Below are positions 13,905 to 27,629 of a DNA stretch of 64,000 nucleotides, piece after piece; position 1 is the stretch's first letter; every line of letters starts with the position of its first letter. The notes under the pieces were generated by a model. It was not told the origin of the DNA. It saw only the letters and a program-made list of their open reading frames with translations, and did no database searches. A program made the position numbers and the translations under genes. Source of the stretch: Ciona intestinalis (lineage: Eukaryota; Chordata; Ascidiacea; Phlebobranchia; Cionidae); the NCBI RefSeq assembly GCF_000224145.3, contig NW_004190359.2:124001-188000 (forward strand), in the 5' to 3' direction.

Positions 13905-15700
13905 GTAGGGTGGAGAAAGATGGGACACTTCGTCAAACGAGACTATTTTTTATATTCTTTTTACGGACCCCTATATTTAATAATAATCAGGAAAATAATG
14001 TTACAGAATTATTCGACAGTATTATCACAACTTTATAAACCGCGTGTCAAAACTGATTACCGTTTCTAAATATGTAAAAAAGAAACAGTATATTTTAAAC
14101 AGGTCAAAAAATGCGAAATAGTAAGGTGCTAATTTTGAATGCTCGCTATATTTTGAATGCTCGCGTACAACCGATGAATTTTTTTTAAGTTGACCGATTG
14201 AACCAATTTCATACTTCATAAAACAACCTTGAATATTTCGTACAGTTTGGTTTTGTCTCATAAACTAGTTTTAGTTTTGTGAAAAAAACTAAGATATAAA
14301 CATAAGGAAAATAGGCAGGGGTCAACATGACTTTAATTTGAGATAAAAACAACAAAAGTATCGGTTTAATGTTATAAAGTTTACATGGCAAAGAAATTAG
14401 CACAGCCGGTTAAAATCGGTAGGTTAACTACAAGTTGCAGAACACTGCTAATGTAAATATATAGTAGGGTGGGGGAAGATGGGACACATTTAGCACATAA
14501 TATCCAAATATCATGACCGCCTTTTAAACAATTAATACCGGTCTATGGGAGTCGTGAGGATACTGTTTTAGAATTCTTAAAATGTTTTTTGTTTACTACC
14601 AAAAGGGACGAGAAAATAGAATGAAAATATGTCCCATCTTCCCCCACCTTACTCTATTTTAATTTAGTGTCCCATCTTCCCCCACAATGTAGTTTAATAT
14701 GTTTTCGTTGCCAAACTTTGAAAGGATTGCTTTTAATGCAATAATTTATACCTCAGGGTTTATTTAACTATAAGAGATTGAAATAAAAAAGAGAGAATTT
14801 TTTTTGAAAATACATGTATTCGAAATTTGGACTTGGAGATAATTTATGAGAAGTGACTTCTGCGAAAAAGAGTGAAGCAATACCCAATTTATTGTCGCTA
14901 TTGTTAATTTTCTGTTATTACAAGTTATATACATTTGTAAGATACAATATTTATCCATTGATGTTCGAACATAATTCATAGTTCAAACAATACCAATTAG
15001 CATACAATAATATAATGTAGGTAACATGTAAAAACTATATAGCAGTATATAGGGCAAGAAAAAGAATGTTTAAAGTTGATTTTCAAAGCGAACAGTATTA
15101 TTTCGTGTTATTTACGTTTTTTCCTAATAATAAATACGCTTAATAATCAAAATTAAAAATGATTTTAAACTGGCCCGTCTTATCCTGTGTTTTTCGAATT
15201 TGTAATATTTCACCTGTTGTGCGAATTGGTAAATAACTCCTCCGGCGTTTTAATATATTTTTTGAATTGCTGTCAATTAATAAAGGAATGGTGTAGTACT
15301 AATTCGTGGTAATACCCCAAAACCGCCATCTATTTTGATTTGGGAAATATTTGGCAGTATGTGCCTAAGTGTCCCATCTTCCCCCACTGCATTATAATAT
15401 TTAGATGGGAAAAATATCACATTAGTTTTATTCACGCTTGGATGTGCATGGGGTTTTTACAACAAAAATGGTTTACTGCTAAAACAAAGTATACAAAGTT
15501 AACCTACCGATTTTAACCGGCTGTGCTAATTTCTTTGCCATGTAAACTTTATATATATATAACATTAAACCGATACTTTTGTTGTTTTTATCTCAAATTA
15601 AAGTCATGTTGACCCCTGCCTATTTTCCTCATGTTTATATCTTAGTTTTTTTTCACAAAACTAAAACTAGTTTTATGAGACAAAATCAAACTGTACATCA
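13905..15700. repeat. Composite of nested inverted-repeat elements between the tubulin genes
   Basis: 13905-14460 is a copy of the 600-bp family (GTAGGGTGGAGAAAGATGGG ... CTACAAGTTGCAGAACACTG). 14463-14652 is a full 190-bp element bounded by GTAGGGTGGGGGAAGATGGG and CCCATCTTCCCCCACCTTAC. 14660-15385 is an inverted copy of the family seen at 5985-6720. 15490-15700 repeats the right half of the 600-bp family. The blocks abut or interrupt one another; no gene is seen. Confidence 0.7.
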
Positions 15701-15990
15701 ACTTGATACCAAAGTATACAACATTGCTAAGCTCGTAATTGGAGAAACCCTATTTTTCTATATATGGTATACTCAGCTTGTTGATCGCTGACGCGTCGCT
15801 CGATATTTATTTATTTAGTTAGTATGACCTTAAAACATAATAAAAGTTCTTAAATGTATTTCAAAGGTTCCCGGTGACCTTTTATTAAAATATCATTGAA
15901 CTGATTTGATTAAATCAGAAAACAAAAGCTTCTACCTAGCGACGCGTTCCAATAAACGCACGCCACCATATCCCGACGCCATTGTTCTTT

Positions 15991-16097
15991 GAAAGTTCTA
16001 GAATAGCGCGCTTAGAGCGCGGGACTCACTCGTGACGTAAATTAAAATTCTCCAATCGCAGCACAGCTTGTTGTTACGCGGGTCTTCTCTATATAAG
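15991..16097 (+). promoter_or_regulatory. Alpha-tubulin B promoter: HSE, CRE-like, CCAAT, TATA
   Basis: Three-unit heat-shock element GAAagTTCtaGAA at 15991-16003, TGACGTAA at 16033-16040, CCAAT at 16052-16056 and TATAAG at 16092-16097. The start codon is at 16218. Spacing from HSE to ATG (about 215 bp) is close to that of gene A (about 225 bp) although the flanking sequence is unrelated. Confidence 0.65.
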
Positions 16098-16217
16098 CGC
16101 GCACATTTACCCTTAAAGTATTACTTCAGTGGTGAACTCGCTTCGTAACGATAGCGCTTCGGCCCTGCATTTATACCTATAGTTAAAGCTTTAGCTTTGA
16201 TACGGATCTCTTCAAAT

Positions 16218-18467
<2,250 letters not shown>

Positions 18468-18468
<1 letters not shown>

Positions 18469-18533
18469 ATAAATTTTGATCACATTAACCCTGTCTATAA
18501 CACCTTAAAACAAAAAATTGCGTTTGGAATAAA
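18468..18533 (+). terminator. Poly(A) signals of alpha-tubulin B
   Basis: AATAAA occurs at 18468-18473, overlapping the last base of the TAA stop, and again at 18528-18533. The second has the more usual distance from the stop. Confidence 0.5.
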
Positions 18534-18769
18534 ACAAAACTAAAATTTAATTCCGATGCTTTTTGCAAGCATAAATTATTGCTAAAATTAAATTTGATAA
18601 CATGGGGTTTGTTATAGTGTTTGAAATAGCAAGGGTTTATTTGACGGAATATATAAAGCAGCAGTCGGTATGTAACGACGTTATAGCTTGTAGCATCATC
18701 TGCATTGCTAGTGGTGCAACTCATCGACTAGGCTATAAAATTTTATAAACACTTTACAATAATGACATG

Positions 18770-18965
18770 ACACAGTGGATTCGTTAGACGTTACTCGGCG
18801 TTTGCCTTGTAAGCGCAGGGAATCGGGTTTTCCCCTCGACACAACTGCCACTGTGGGTCAATCTAAGAGGGTATAGTCTGCACGTCAGTGCTACATAAGT
18901 GAAAACTGAACCGGGGACGATGTGTATGATGGTAGATACTCATGTTATAACGGCTACTTTTACCT
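18770..18965 (+). mobile_element. Second tRNA-derived SINE family
   Basis: The head resembles a tRNA: GTGGATTCGTTAGACG in the A-box region, CGTTTGCCTTGTAAGCGCAG as an anticodon-arm-like segment, and ATCGGGTTTTCCCCTC as a decayed B box. The following body (GGTCAATCTAAGAGGGTATA...) differs from the main SINE family. I do not see it as an active tRNA gene because the acceptor stem does not close. Confidence 0.5.
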
Positions 18966-19144
18966 CACAACGTGAGAACAAATAAGTTCCGTTAAATAAT
19001 TTAAATATGACAATCACTATATCACTTCATCAGTTGCGTCTCGAGGTAAGCATGATTTTAACCTCTTATGTTCTGTGAAAATTAACATCACTTTTTTTTA
19101 ATCTAAACAAACCAATTCAAACTACCCATTAGTAAGCAATTGTT

Positions 19145-19150
19145 TTTATT
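19145..19150 (-). terminator. Candidate poly(A) signal of CFAP45
   Basis: AATAAA on the minus strand, 166 bases beyond the CFAP45 stop codon. Confidence 0.4.
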
Positions 19151-19315
19151 CTACCAATAACATCAATGTGTATACACACATATATATATATGTACAGTGT
19201 TGCCAATACAAGTTAACAAGTATAAACAATAGAAAAAAAACAAACAAATGGTCTTGTTAAAAAACCTACAGTGAGGAAAACAAAATAACCAAATGTAAGA
19301 GATCAAAAATTTAGT

Positions 19316-22300
19316 TCAAGCAACGAGTCCAGGTGGAACATTTATTCTTCTTTCTACTTCAGCACAATATTTTACTGGAACACCAGCTTTTCTCAATCCA
19401 TCCAACTTCTTCTTTTTAACCTAAACATTAAGATATAGAATTAAATAAAATATGACGGGGTACGACAGTCATTAAAACAAGGGTGTTCTGTTTTGTTAAC
19501 GCCTATATAACTCTGTGAGTAATTGTTTGTTTTATCTATCGGTTGTTATGAATGGCTAACAATTTAGACAACCCATTTTTAACCACTGAGCGGGAACAAT
19601 TGTCGTAAAATGTCTTGCCCAAGAAAACAAGCCCACAATGGTAGCAGCGACGAGCCTTGAACCCACAACCTTTAGATTAAAGGCAGACATCCTAACCATT
19701 GTCCCACACCGCAGGACATGATACATATTTTATACCTTAAACTTTAGTGTAAGTAAACCAAATGTAATTGTTACATTACTATTAGAACCAATTAGTTTTT
19801 TTTTATAAATCAATATTACATAAACGACCAAACAAATATGTTTGGCCATATTTATCAAATAATCAATAATCCATATAGTAGACGGAATATTGCTAAGACA
19901 AGCGCCACACCAAGCAATGCGATAAATTTATTTCAGTTTGCTAAAACATTCTTTAGTTTACCTCATCAAGCCTAGCACGTCTTTGGCGAGCTTCTTCTTC
20001 CATTTTTATTCCTTCCTCAAAGAAAGCATTTCTCTCTGAAATCTTCAGTTGTTCTTTGTTTCTTATCTGACGTCTGACTTCATCAGCGTGATGTAATCTT
20101 TCCTTCAAAGCATCCTCTTCTTTGACTTTGTCTTTCTCCAATAAGCGCTGTTGTTCCCTGGTAATTAGGATGTTGTTTTAAGCCAAAAGTTTAAAATATT
20201 ATTGTTTTAAAGCAAGCAAACAACATTTTTAAGAACTGTTGGCTTAAAATGTTTGTTAAACATATATTTACATTTTATAAATGGTATTCAGGTATTTACA
20301 CTTACTTCAACACTCTTTCAAATTCCAATCTTTCCCTCTGTGCTTGTACAGCCATAAAATGTTCTTTAGATTGAATTTGCTCTGTCCTCGCCCGCTTCAT
20401 AACTCTGTCAGCTTGAATCTTTTTCTGCGCCTCAGTTTGTTCTTTTTTTCTCCATTCTCTCTCAGCTTGTTCCTGGGGGATTTTAAAATAAACTATACTG
20501 TAGAACTACATTTCGTTTATTCTTTAACTATGGTTCATACAGTAATGTACCAGACATAATATATTGGAAAATATCTTTTTTTTTATCATGGCAGACAAGA
20601 TGTTGGCTACAAAAATATTATGCTCATATGGAAACTAAACAAGCAGTTTTAGTATTGACCTAAATCTTTTATACCTGGTTCCTCTTGGCTCTAAGGGCAT
20701 CTTGTTCAGCTTGATGATCTCTTGCTCGTTCCTGCAAAGCTCGAAGCTTGGCAACTTCTTTCTCTTTTTCTCTTCGAATTCTTTCTTGTTCCGCTTCATA
20801 TTCAGCCTCCCTCTCCTAATAAAAAGTTAATTTTAAGTTTTGCGCAGCAGGAAATAAAATAGCATGAAACTATTACATCATAAATATTAATTTGATATTA
20901 AGCAAAGTCTGAATATGCACAATTGTTGTTTTATGTCACTCATAGAAATCCTATAGTATACTAAAAATGTTGCTAAATAATAGAACACTTTTATCGCGAT
21001 AAAATAACTTTTGTTTATTCGCATACTCTGATATAAATTATATAGAGATTAAAGTTATTGATTTCGAAATCTTTAACTGACCGCTTTTTGCTTCATGTAT
21101 TCGATAACTTTTTGTTCTGCAAGTTTTTCCTGTTCAGCACGGAGTTCCTTCTGTCTCTGATGTTCCTGATTAATTTGATCAATTTCTTTTTGCATCACCA
21201 ACTGTTCCTGATGTTTTCGTTCTAGATCTCTGTGATAAACATAATGTTTATGACTCATGTACACAATATTTTCACTTTTCATGTATATAACCATTTAACA
21301 TTTAATTCATAACTCAATAGATGCATAACTTGTACAAACGATAATTCCGACAGCAGCAACACTTTTATCAGAAATTAACACAACACTTTTACCCAGAGGT
21401 AATGGGTTCGAGGCTTGACACTGCTACCATTGTGGGCCTATGTGTCCTTGGGCAAGACAAATATGACAATTGCTCCAACCCAGTAATGACAATTGCTCCA
21501 ACCCAGTGGTCACTAATGGGTTGTAAAAATTATCAGCTATACATAAAAAAAATGAAAAAATAAAAAAAAGCAATCACCCACAGAGCAACATACATGGTAT
21601 CTCGTAAGCTGGCATGAGGTGTTAAATCTGTGTGATAACGACTGTCGTTTCTGGCCACGCGAGGATAAAGTAAGTTACATTGATTCATTCATCCATTCAT
21701 TCAAAATACGATCAATGACACATGAATAAAACCGCAAAAGACTCATTTAACTCACTTAAGATCTTCCACTTGAAGTTTTTCAAGATATTTCAACATTTGC
21801 TGAGATTCTTGATCTTTCTTTTCTTGCTCAAGCATTCGATCTTGTGCATTTTGTTCAATCTGTTTCATGATTTGAACAGCCCCTCTAATAATAAAACAAA
21901 ATTACCAAGGTATCAAGAAAAGTACTAACATTTTTTATGATTCTATATAAGTATAACATAAGTTAAATTATATTTTATAGATGTAACATCAACTGATTAT
22001 AACTTACGCATATCTCTGATGTTTCCTCAGTTCTTCTATTTCTTCCTGTGTCTTGATGGCATTTATTCGATCAATCTCCATCATCGTGTCCAGCCTTTTT
22101 TCTTCTGACTCCATTTCAGTTTTCACCGACTTTTTCTCCAAGATTTGCGCATCACGAATCGCATGACATTTTGCATTTAATATTAACTAAAAGTTAAGGA
22201 TGATATTTATTAAAATATGACATGAAATAATTGCTATGGCTGGGCATAACAAGCAACAACAATTAAATAGTAGACATCTATTAATAAATAGGGTGTGGTG

Positions 22301-25286
22301 TTCTATTTTAAACTTATACTGTGTGATAAACTAACATCATAACTGAAAATAATTACTTACAGGTTATGAACAACCAACTTTGTGGCCAAACAGCAATATA
22401 CCTCATTGATATGTTTCACTTCATCTTCTTGTTCTAATCTCTGAGCATTTGCCTTTTCAAGCAAATACTCAGCCTTTTCCTTTGCCTCTGATTCCAAATC
22501 ACTTAACTTTTCATTTTGTTTTCGTTCCAACTCTCTTTGTTTCATTTGTTCTTTCCGCAATTGAGAAGCTTCCTATAAAAACAATCAACAGTTACACATA
22601 CAGTTGTGTTAATTAAAAAAGCTTGATATGAAACATTTGAATTTGGTACTGAATTTTCTTTAAGCAAGGAAAAAAATAGTATAATATTAAGCAAGCTCCT
22701 GTACTTGGGAGGGTTGTATAAAACAAATGTTTTATGAAAATTGTTTGATAAAAGTAGTCTCACCCAAAAATCGTAATTAAAATGATGGGACAAATAGCCA
22801 TTAAAGCTGAAAACCATCATTAGGTAACACTTAATCTTAGATTAATTTTGTTGGCTTCATTTGTAATTAAATTTGTTGTGAAATTACCATTGCATGATCC
22901 TTTTCCATTTTGGTCATTTCATATTCTCTTTGTATCTCTTCCTTTGTTCTCACCCTTGCTGCTTGTTGAATGCGACCAAATTTGTTTGGGTTTAAAATAA
23001 CTGTCAGTCCTGATGGATCATTCCCAGGAACACTATGAATGACATAAATAAGTTAACATGAAGATTTAATAAATAAATGAATTAATAATTATCATTTATT
23101 TATTTGTGTATAATAGCAAACTTCACAATGTGTGTTCTGTAGAACATGGGTGTTTTGATTTTTCTGTATGGATGACAATTTGGACAACCGATTAATGGCC
23201 AATGAGTTAGAGAAAATGTCACTAGGTTTCTTTTTCAAGAACACAATGAAAGAAATATAAAGCTTTAAACAAGGTATTTTTTAGGTCATGAGGTAAATGC
23301 TACAAACACCCCTGGATTAACAATGGTTAATAATGCAAAACTGTTATTTGCATTTAAAAAAAAAAAACTCATTTTAAGTATTATTGAGATCTTTGCTGTA
23401 TAATGTTTGTCAGAAATAATAATATAGAAACAATAAATCCACAAATTAATGTCAGAGGATATTAGATTTTTCTATATAAACATTTAAAGAGAAGCCTGTT
23501 AAACTTACACAACATTTCTTATAAGATCTTTGGTAATGACTTGTATTGTCTCTGGTTTTCTTGTTTTTGAACGAAGCCCACTTCTGCGTGGAGCAACCAT
23601 GGACTTCTGTTGATCTGGTTCTGATACAACTTTTGTCTGTATATTAAAGGAAAAAGATAGGAATAGGATATTCAATCAGGATTTTTATAACAGGAGTAAA
23701 ATATATGCAAACAAAAAAATTCTTCTTTACAGCCATGGATAGAGAAATAAAACACAATTCTTTCGCTATTTAGAACTAGATTGAACTCCATAAATGTAAT
23801 TCATACACCATCCTACAAAGAAAGGCACCGTACGTAAAAAAATAAAAATTTAAGAAAAAACAACAAAGTTACATTAGTGGTAACTCGTAAGCTGGCACTA
23901 GGTGTATAAAACAGAACACCTCCTGTTATAACGACTGTTGTTTCCGAGCACGCACAAATAAAGCAAGTTACATTTATTAACTTGAAAAGACTGCTTAGTT
24001 ACCTTATTTCACCTGCCTTACTCTATATTTATGGCATTATTATGTCACAATAGTGACATTATACCCCTTATACCAAACATATGGGTAATACTAAAGAATT
24101 ATCTGTGAGGTCGTGAGGATATGGATTATGATAGAAGTTAGAGGTTACTGTTAAGGGGCAAGGCAAGTGGTTGAATAAATGTCTGATTGGAAAAAAATAA
24201 TGGTATGTGCGGACAATTTATTTTGTGGAGTAGGCACAATGGAAAAATAGTCTTAAAAAAAAGATTTTTTTACCACAACTTTGCTAATTCTCGAATTCTA
24301 GCCCAGGTTAATTGTAATCAGAACTGCTGTAATAAAATTTAAAAAGTTAGTGCCAAAATTCGGCACAAATCCGAGCATTTTTAAACATGCGACTTATTAT
24401 CCGAACATCACTCTCTTTTTTCACAAGTGGGCGCTCATTTTTTTACTATTATTTTCTGGGGACTTTTAAAAAACGTCGTTTTTGTGACATATAAAATGTG
24501 TATTGGTATAGTATTTCAATATTTCATAAAAAATCGTTTACGAACAGTTAGTTTTATAGTTTACACACATAAATCTTAAACCCCTAACCCCTAACTTCTA
24601 ACCCCTAACTCGTGCTAATCACACAAAAAAAAAAACTTGAAAAAATAAAACGTATTGCACTGTGTGGGACTCGAACCTGGTAAGAACGAAACAATGAGAT
24701 TAAACGACGGCACGCTAACCGTTACACAACAGGGCCGACGATAGTGAACAGAACGAAAGAGCGTATATAACCTACCTAATTTGGGAAAAATGTTTTTACT
24801 AGTGTTTTATATATTTATAAAGGTATTTTCAGTATTTAAGTAATTTGTTTTACACTTATTACCAATTTAAAGTGTTTCTTTGTGTATTTTTTCAAAATTT
24901 TAAACTTAATAAGAGCGCCCACTTGTGAAAAGAAGAGAGTGATATTCGGATAACAAGTCGCAACTATTTTTTAATCACAAATCTCGAAATTTTTTTATCT
25001 GGGTTATTCTAAGAAATATTAAAAATTCAAAAAATACTGGTCACCAGCAGCAAGTACACCACATTTTTAACTTGCACTAAAAACATAAAATACGACTATG
25101 CTTACCTTGGACGGACTCCCGAATAATGACTCATCTACATTCGACTGCTTTGATTTTGTACGATACCTTTTGGAATACTTGGAACCCAAGCTTGTTGCTG
25201 AAGAAACAGTGGTGACTCTGCTGCCGGGCTGTAAACAGTGTATATTTTATATTCAAAAACTAAATAAAAATAACGTAACTTACCAT
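19316..25286 (-). CDS. CFAP45: CFAP45 (cilia and flagella associated protein 45)
   Basis: Twelve exons, high to low: 25284-25286 (ATG), 25106-25228, 23509-23636, 22888-23032, 22402-22572, 22008-22186, 21756-21884, 21082-21229, 20675-20815, 20306-20472, 19962-20157 and 19316-19420; 544 aa against about 551 in human. Family marks: RYRTK then DESLFG near the N-terminus, RKPETIQVITKDLIRNVVVP, then an almost continuous charged coiled coil, and the C-terminal PVKYCAEVERR (human PEKYCIEAERK). CFAP45 is a microtubule inner protein of motile cilia that binds AMP and supports dynein-driven beating. The start is set by ATG followed directly by GTAAGT. Introns hold SINE fragments and a 575-bp inverted-repeat element. 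Confidence 0.95.
19535..19718 (-). mobile_element. tRNA-derived SINE with A and B boxes, in CFAP45 intron
   Basis: Read on the minus strand: head TGGGACAATGGTTAGGATG (A-box region), GGTTCAAGGCTC (B box), then CACTGCTACCATTGTGGGC-like body and CAGTGGTTAAAAATGGG. This is the best head of the main SINE family in the window. Confidence 0.75.
21393..21695 (+). mobile_element. SINE copy, nearly full length, in CFAP45 intron
   Basis: Runs from GGTAATGGGTTCGAGGCTTG (B box) through CTACCATTGTGGGC, GTGTCCTTGGGCAAGACA, CAGTGGTCACTAATGGGTTG, TCAGCTATACATAAAA and ACATACATGGTATCTCGTAA to a tail of ATTCATTCATCCATTCATTC. The CAATTGCTCCAACCCAGT segment is duplicated internally. Confidence 0.75.
23140..23245 (-). 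mobile_element. SINE body fragment in CFAP45 intron
   Basis: TTTTTCTGTATGGATGACAA, TGGACAACCGATTAATGGCC and AGTTAGAGAAAATGTC match the SINE body in the same order as other minus-strand copies. The head is missing. Confidence 0.5.
23825..23980 (+). mobile_element. SINE tail fragment in CFAP45 intron
   Basis: ACATTAGTGGTAACTCGTAA, GCTGGCACTAGGTGT, ATAACGACTGTTGTTTC and GCAAGTTACATTTATT correspond to the 3' third of the main SINE family. Confidence 0.55.
24388..24962. mobile_element. 575-bp terminal-inverted-repeat element with internal tRNA-like module
   Basis: The left end TGCGACTTATTATCCGAACA continues with CACTCTCTTTTTTCACAAGT and GGGCGCTC to about 24443. The right end is its reverse complement, ending GATATTCGGATAACAAGTCG then CA at 24962. 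Terminal repeats are about 55 bp with few mismatches. Inside, on the minus strand at about 24737-24660, lies a tRNA-like stretch with TGTAACGGTTAGCGTG (A box) and GGTTCGAGTCCC (perfect B box). At 24575-24607 there are CCCCTAA repeats. There is no ORF of note. It sits in the intron between CFAP45 exons 2 and 3. Target-site duplication is not resolved. Confidence 0.75.
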
Positions 25287-25429
25287 GGTCGCGGAAGCCG
25301 TATGTAATCTGCAACGAAAGCTGAGAAATACAACAAGCAACGCGAAAACAATGTTTTGAGAAATGTAACGATGTTGCTAGGCAACAAAAAAGTACGAAAT
25401 AGTCAGGAGGCGGTGGCGACCCTAACGGC

Positions 25430-26160
25430 ATTAATTTATTTTACGAACATATTTTTTTAAATTGCGAACTAAAATCACTATGCTTAAACCAAACGCACGT
25501 GTAACGTATTACACTGGGAAAGGGTAATAGTTATGAAAAAAATATTACATTTGTTTGTATAGTGCAATTTATTAGATAACCTCAAATACAACAAAATATC
25601 AAAGATCTAATGAGTAAGCACGTACTAAACTAATTAGCATAATAATAATTAACCGTTTTATTACAATGGCAATAAGGGTCGACATAACTCGATTAAAAAC
25701 AAAACAGAAGTAACCAAGACATAGGGACGTCAACAGTACAGATGGTAGAAATGCACCACGAAACAGTGCAAAATATATGTTTAGTAATATTTTGTCCGAA
25801 ACGTTTTTCAGTCGGTACGTATTCAATAGAACTCGTATTGTATTTGTTCCGACCTACTGCGTCGTGAAGCATGCCCAACAGCTTACAAATATGTTGGCCG
25901 GAACCAATATATCCCAGTACAAATATGTTGGCCGGAGCCAATATATCACGGCCTTAACGGGTTTCCGGTGTCAATATGACTGTAATTTAAGATAAAAACA
26001 GCAAAATTCCCTTAACTGTTGCCAATTAAGGGTATGATAGTACTGACTTGTGGTATTACCCAAAAGCCACCATCTATTCTGATTCGGGAAATATTTGGCA
26101 ATACGTGCTTAAGTGTCCCATCTTCTCTCATTGTACTATATATTTTGAAATTAACATGTT
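25430..26160. repeat. CFAP45 5' flank: AT-rich repeats
   Basis: 25795-25870 (CGAAACGTTTTTCAGTCGGT, TTGTATTTGTTCCGACCTAC) matches 56355-56430. ACAAATATGTTGGCCGGA occurs twice at about 25887 and 25920. 26020-26150 is a fragment of the GGGGAAGATGGGACA family ending TAAGTGTCCCATCTTCTCTC. No gene is seen. Confidence 0.5.
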
Positions 26161-26561
26161 TGATTAAAGAGTAAAGTTGTATTGGTTGCATATTGGGAGC
26201 GGTGGTGTTGTGCAAAATGGCACGGGCACAGCAGTTTAAACTTTTGATATGACAACAAAAATGAATTTAATTTATTTGCAAACGCAAATATACAGGCTCA
26301 TTGTTTTAATTTTGGTAAAAATATCCATTTATGACGATGAATTATAATGGACACTGTTCGCGTCAATATGCCTCTTATTTTCTGGGAAGTTTAGGTGTAT
26401 TCCTAGACCGTGTATTGAGTAGGCCATGGGACGTTATACTTTGTTTTCATGCGCTGAAGGCTTAGCCCACCATTTTCAAGTTATTCGATTGTCGAAACAG
26501 CGGTTAGGCTATATTGTCTGGAAATCTTGGAGAAGGACAACTCTTAATACCACAATTCCAC

Positions 26562-26659
26562 ACATACACGCAAACATCATGTTATATGGAGCACATACAG
26601 CATACACAGCACATACGCGCAAACATCATGATATATGGAGCATATAAAACATATACAGC
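26562..26659. repeat. Two tandem copies of a 49-bp unit
   Basis: Units at 26562-26610 and 26611-26659 share ACATAC(A/G)CGCAAACATCATG and ATATGGAGCA followed by CATACAGC or ATATACAGC. The surrounding 26160-26980 has no recognisable gene. Confidence 0.6.
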
Positions 26660-26984
26660 ACATATTCTTTACCAATTACTTAATCCTCATTTATCATATT
26701 CCTCTATGACTACATTTATATATGCATTGTACCTTCTGTTCTACCTACTTCTACTCTAATTGAATCAACTGCAAGGATCATTAAGGAACTCCGCTGAGAC
26801 AACGTATGCATCACCAGCAGCAAATAAATTACTTATCAATGGTTTTATTTTCTTTAGTATAGACTACACATTACTGGTGTTATTAATTTTAATTTGCATT
26901 TGCACCGCGTTGCGAAATGGGCTTTGAAATTTATAGTTCAAAGTTAACACTTAAATTATCAAACAATATAATATCTATATACCC

Positions 26985-27420
26985 ACGGTCAGAGTCGTAG
27001 AAACACCGAGTAGTCCAACTGCCGCTGTCTTGTTTCCAAAAATCGAGCAAAAGCGGTGACCTTCGCAATGAATTTAAACGAACTTGTTAGGTTTTGTTTG
27101 CGATTCCCTTTTGTGGGAAGGCGTAAAATAGCTTATGTTTACCTTATCAAACATTATTTGCGAAAAATATATTAAATTACCCATATTAAATGACTAAAAT
27201 GTCACAATTTCACCGCTTCTAATTCTCGTTTTTGACTTTTTTCGATACAAAAAACAAGTTACGCATGTTTTTTTGGCTTTTCAGCCTTCAAATTTATTTT
27301 TAAGTTCAAGTTTTCCTTTAAATTGCCGAAAAACACTTTTGCATTTTCCCTATACCCACTGTGTGTTTTTTGGAAACAAGATGGCATTGGACGACTCGGT
27401 ATTTCTATGGCTCTGCCCAT
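26985..27420. repeat. Inverted-repeat element beside the assembly gap
   Basis: CAGAGTCGTAGAAACACCGA ... CTTGTTTCCAAAAA (26995-27045) is matched in reverse by TTTTTGGAAACAAGATGGCA ... GTATTTCTATGGCTCTG (27368-27415). Arms are about 50 bp around 320 bp of AT-rich sequence. A related arm occurs at 57875-57912. TCTAGTAGCC follows up to the gap. Confidence 0.55.
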
Positions 27421-27465
27421 GGCCTACTAGATACCCACGGTCTATTATCTCTAGTAGCCGTGATA

Positions 27466-27590
27466 NNNNNNNNNNNNNNNNNNNNNNNNNNNNNNNNNNN
27501 NNNNNNNNNNNNNNNNNNNNNNNNNNNNNNNNNNNNNNNNNNNNNNNNNNNNNNNNNNNNNNNNNNNNNNNNNNNNNNNNNNNNNNNNNN
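27466..27590. other. Assembly gap (125 N)
   Basis: Unknown bases. POLA1 reading stops on the high side and nothing like POLA1 is seen on the low side. Confidence 0.99.
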
Positions 27591-27629
27591 AATCCTTCCA
27601 ATTTAATCGGTACGCACCACAGAACTCAC

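Noticed and set aside
18775-18860. Possible tRNA-Thr gene
   Set aside because: The B box is decayed and the acceptor stem does not close; body sequence follows as in a SINE.
24655-24740. Possible tRNA gene on the minus strand
   Set aside because: A and B boxes are good, but the T-stem does not pair (ACCAGG against CCCAC) and the acceptor stem has a mismatch. It lies inside an inverted-repeat element, so it is tRNA-derived rather than a working tRNA.
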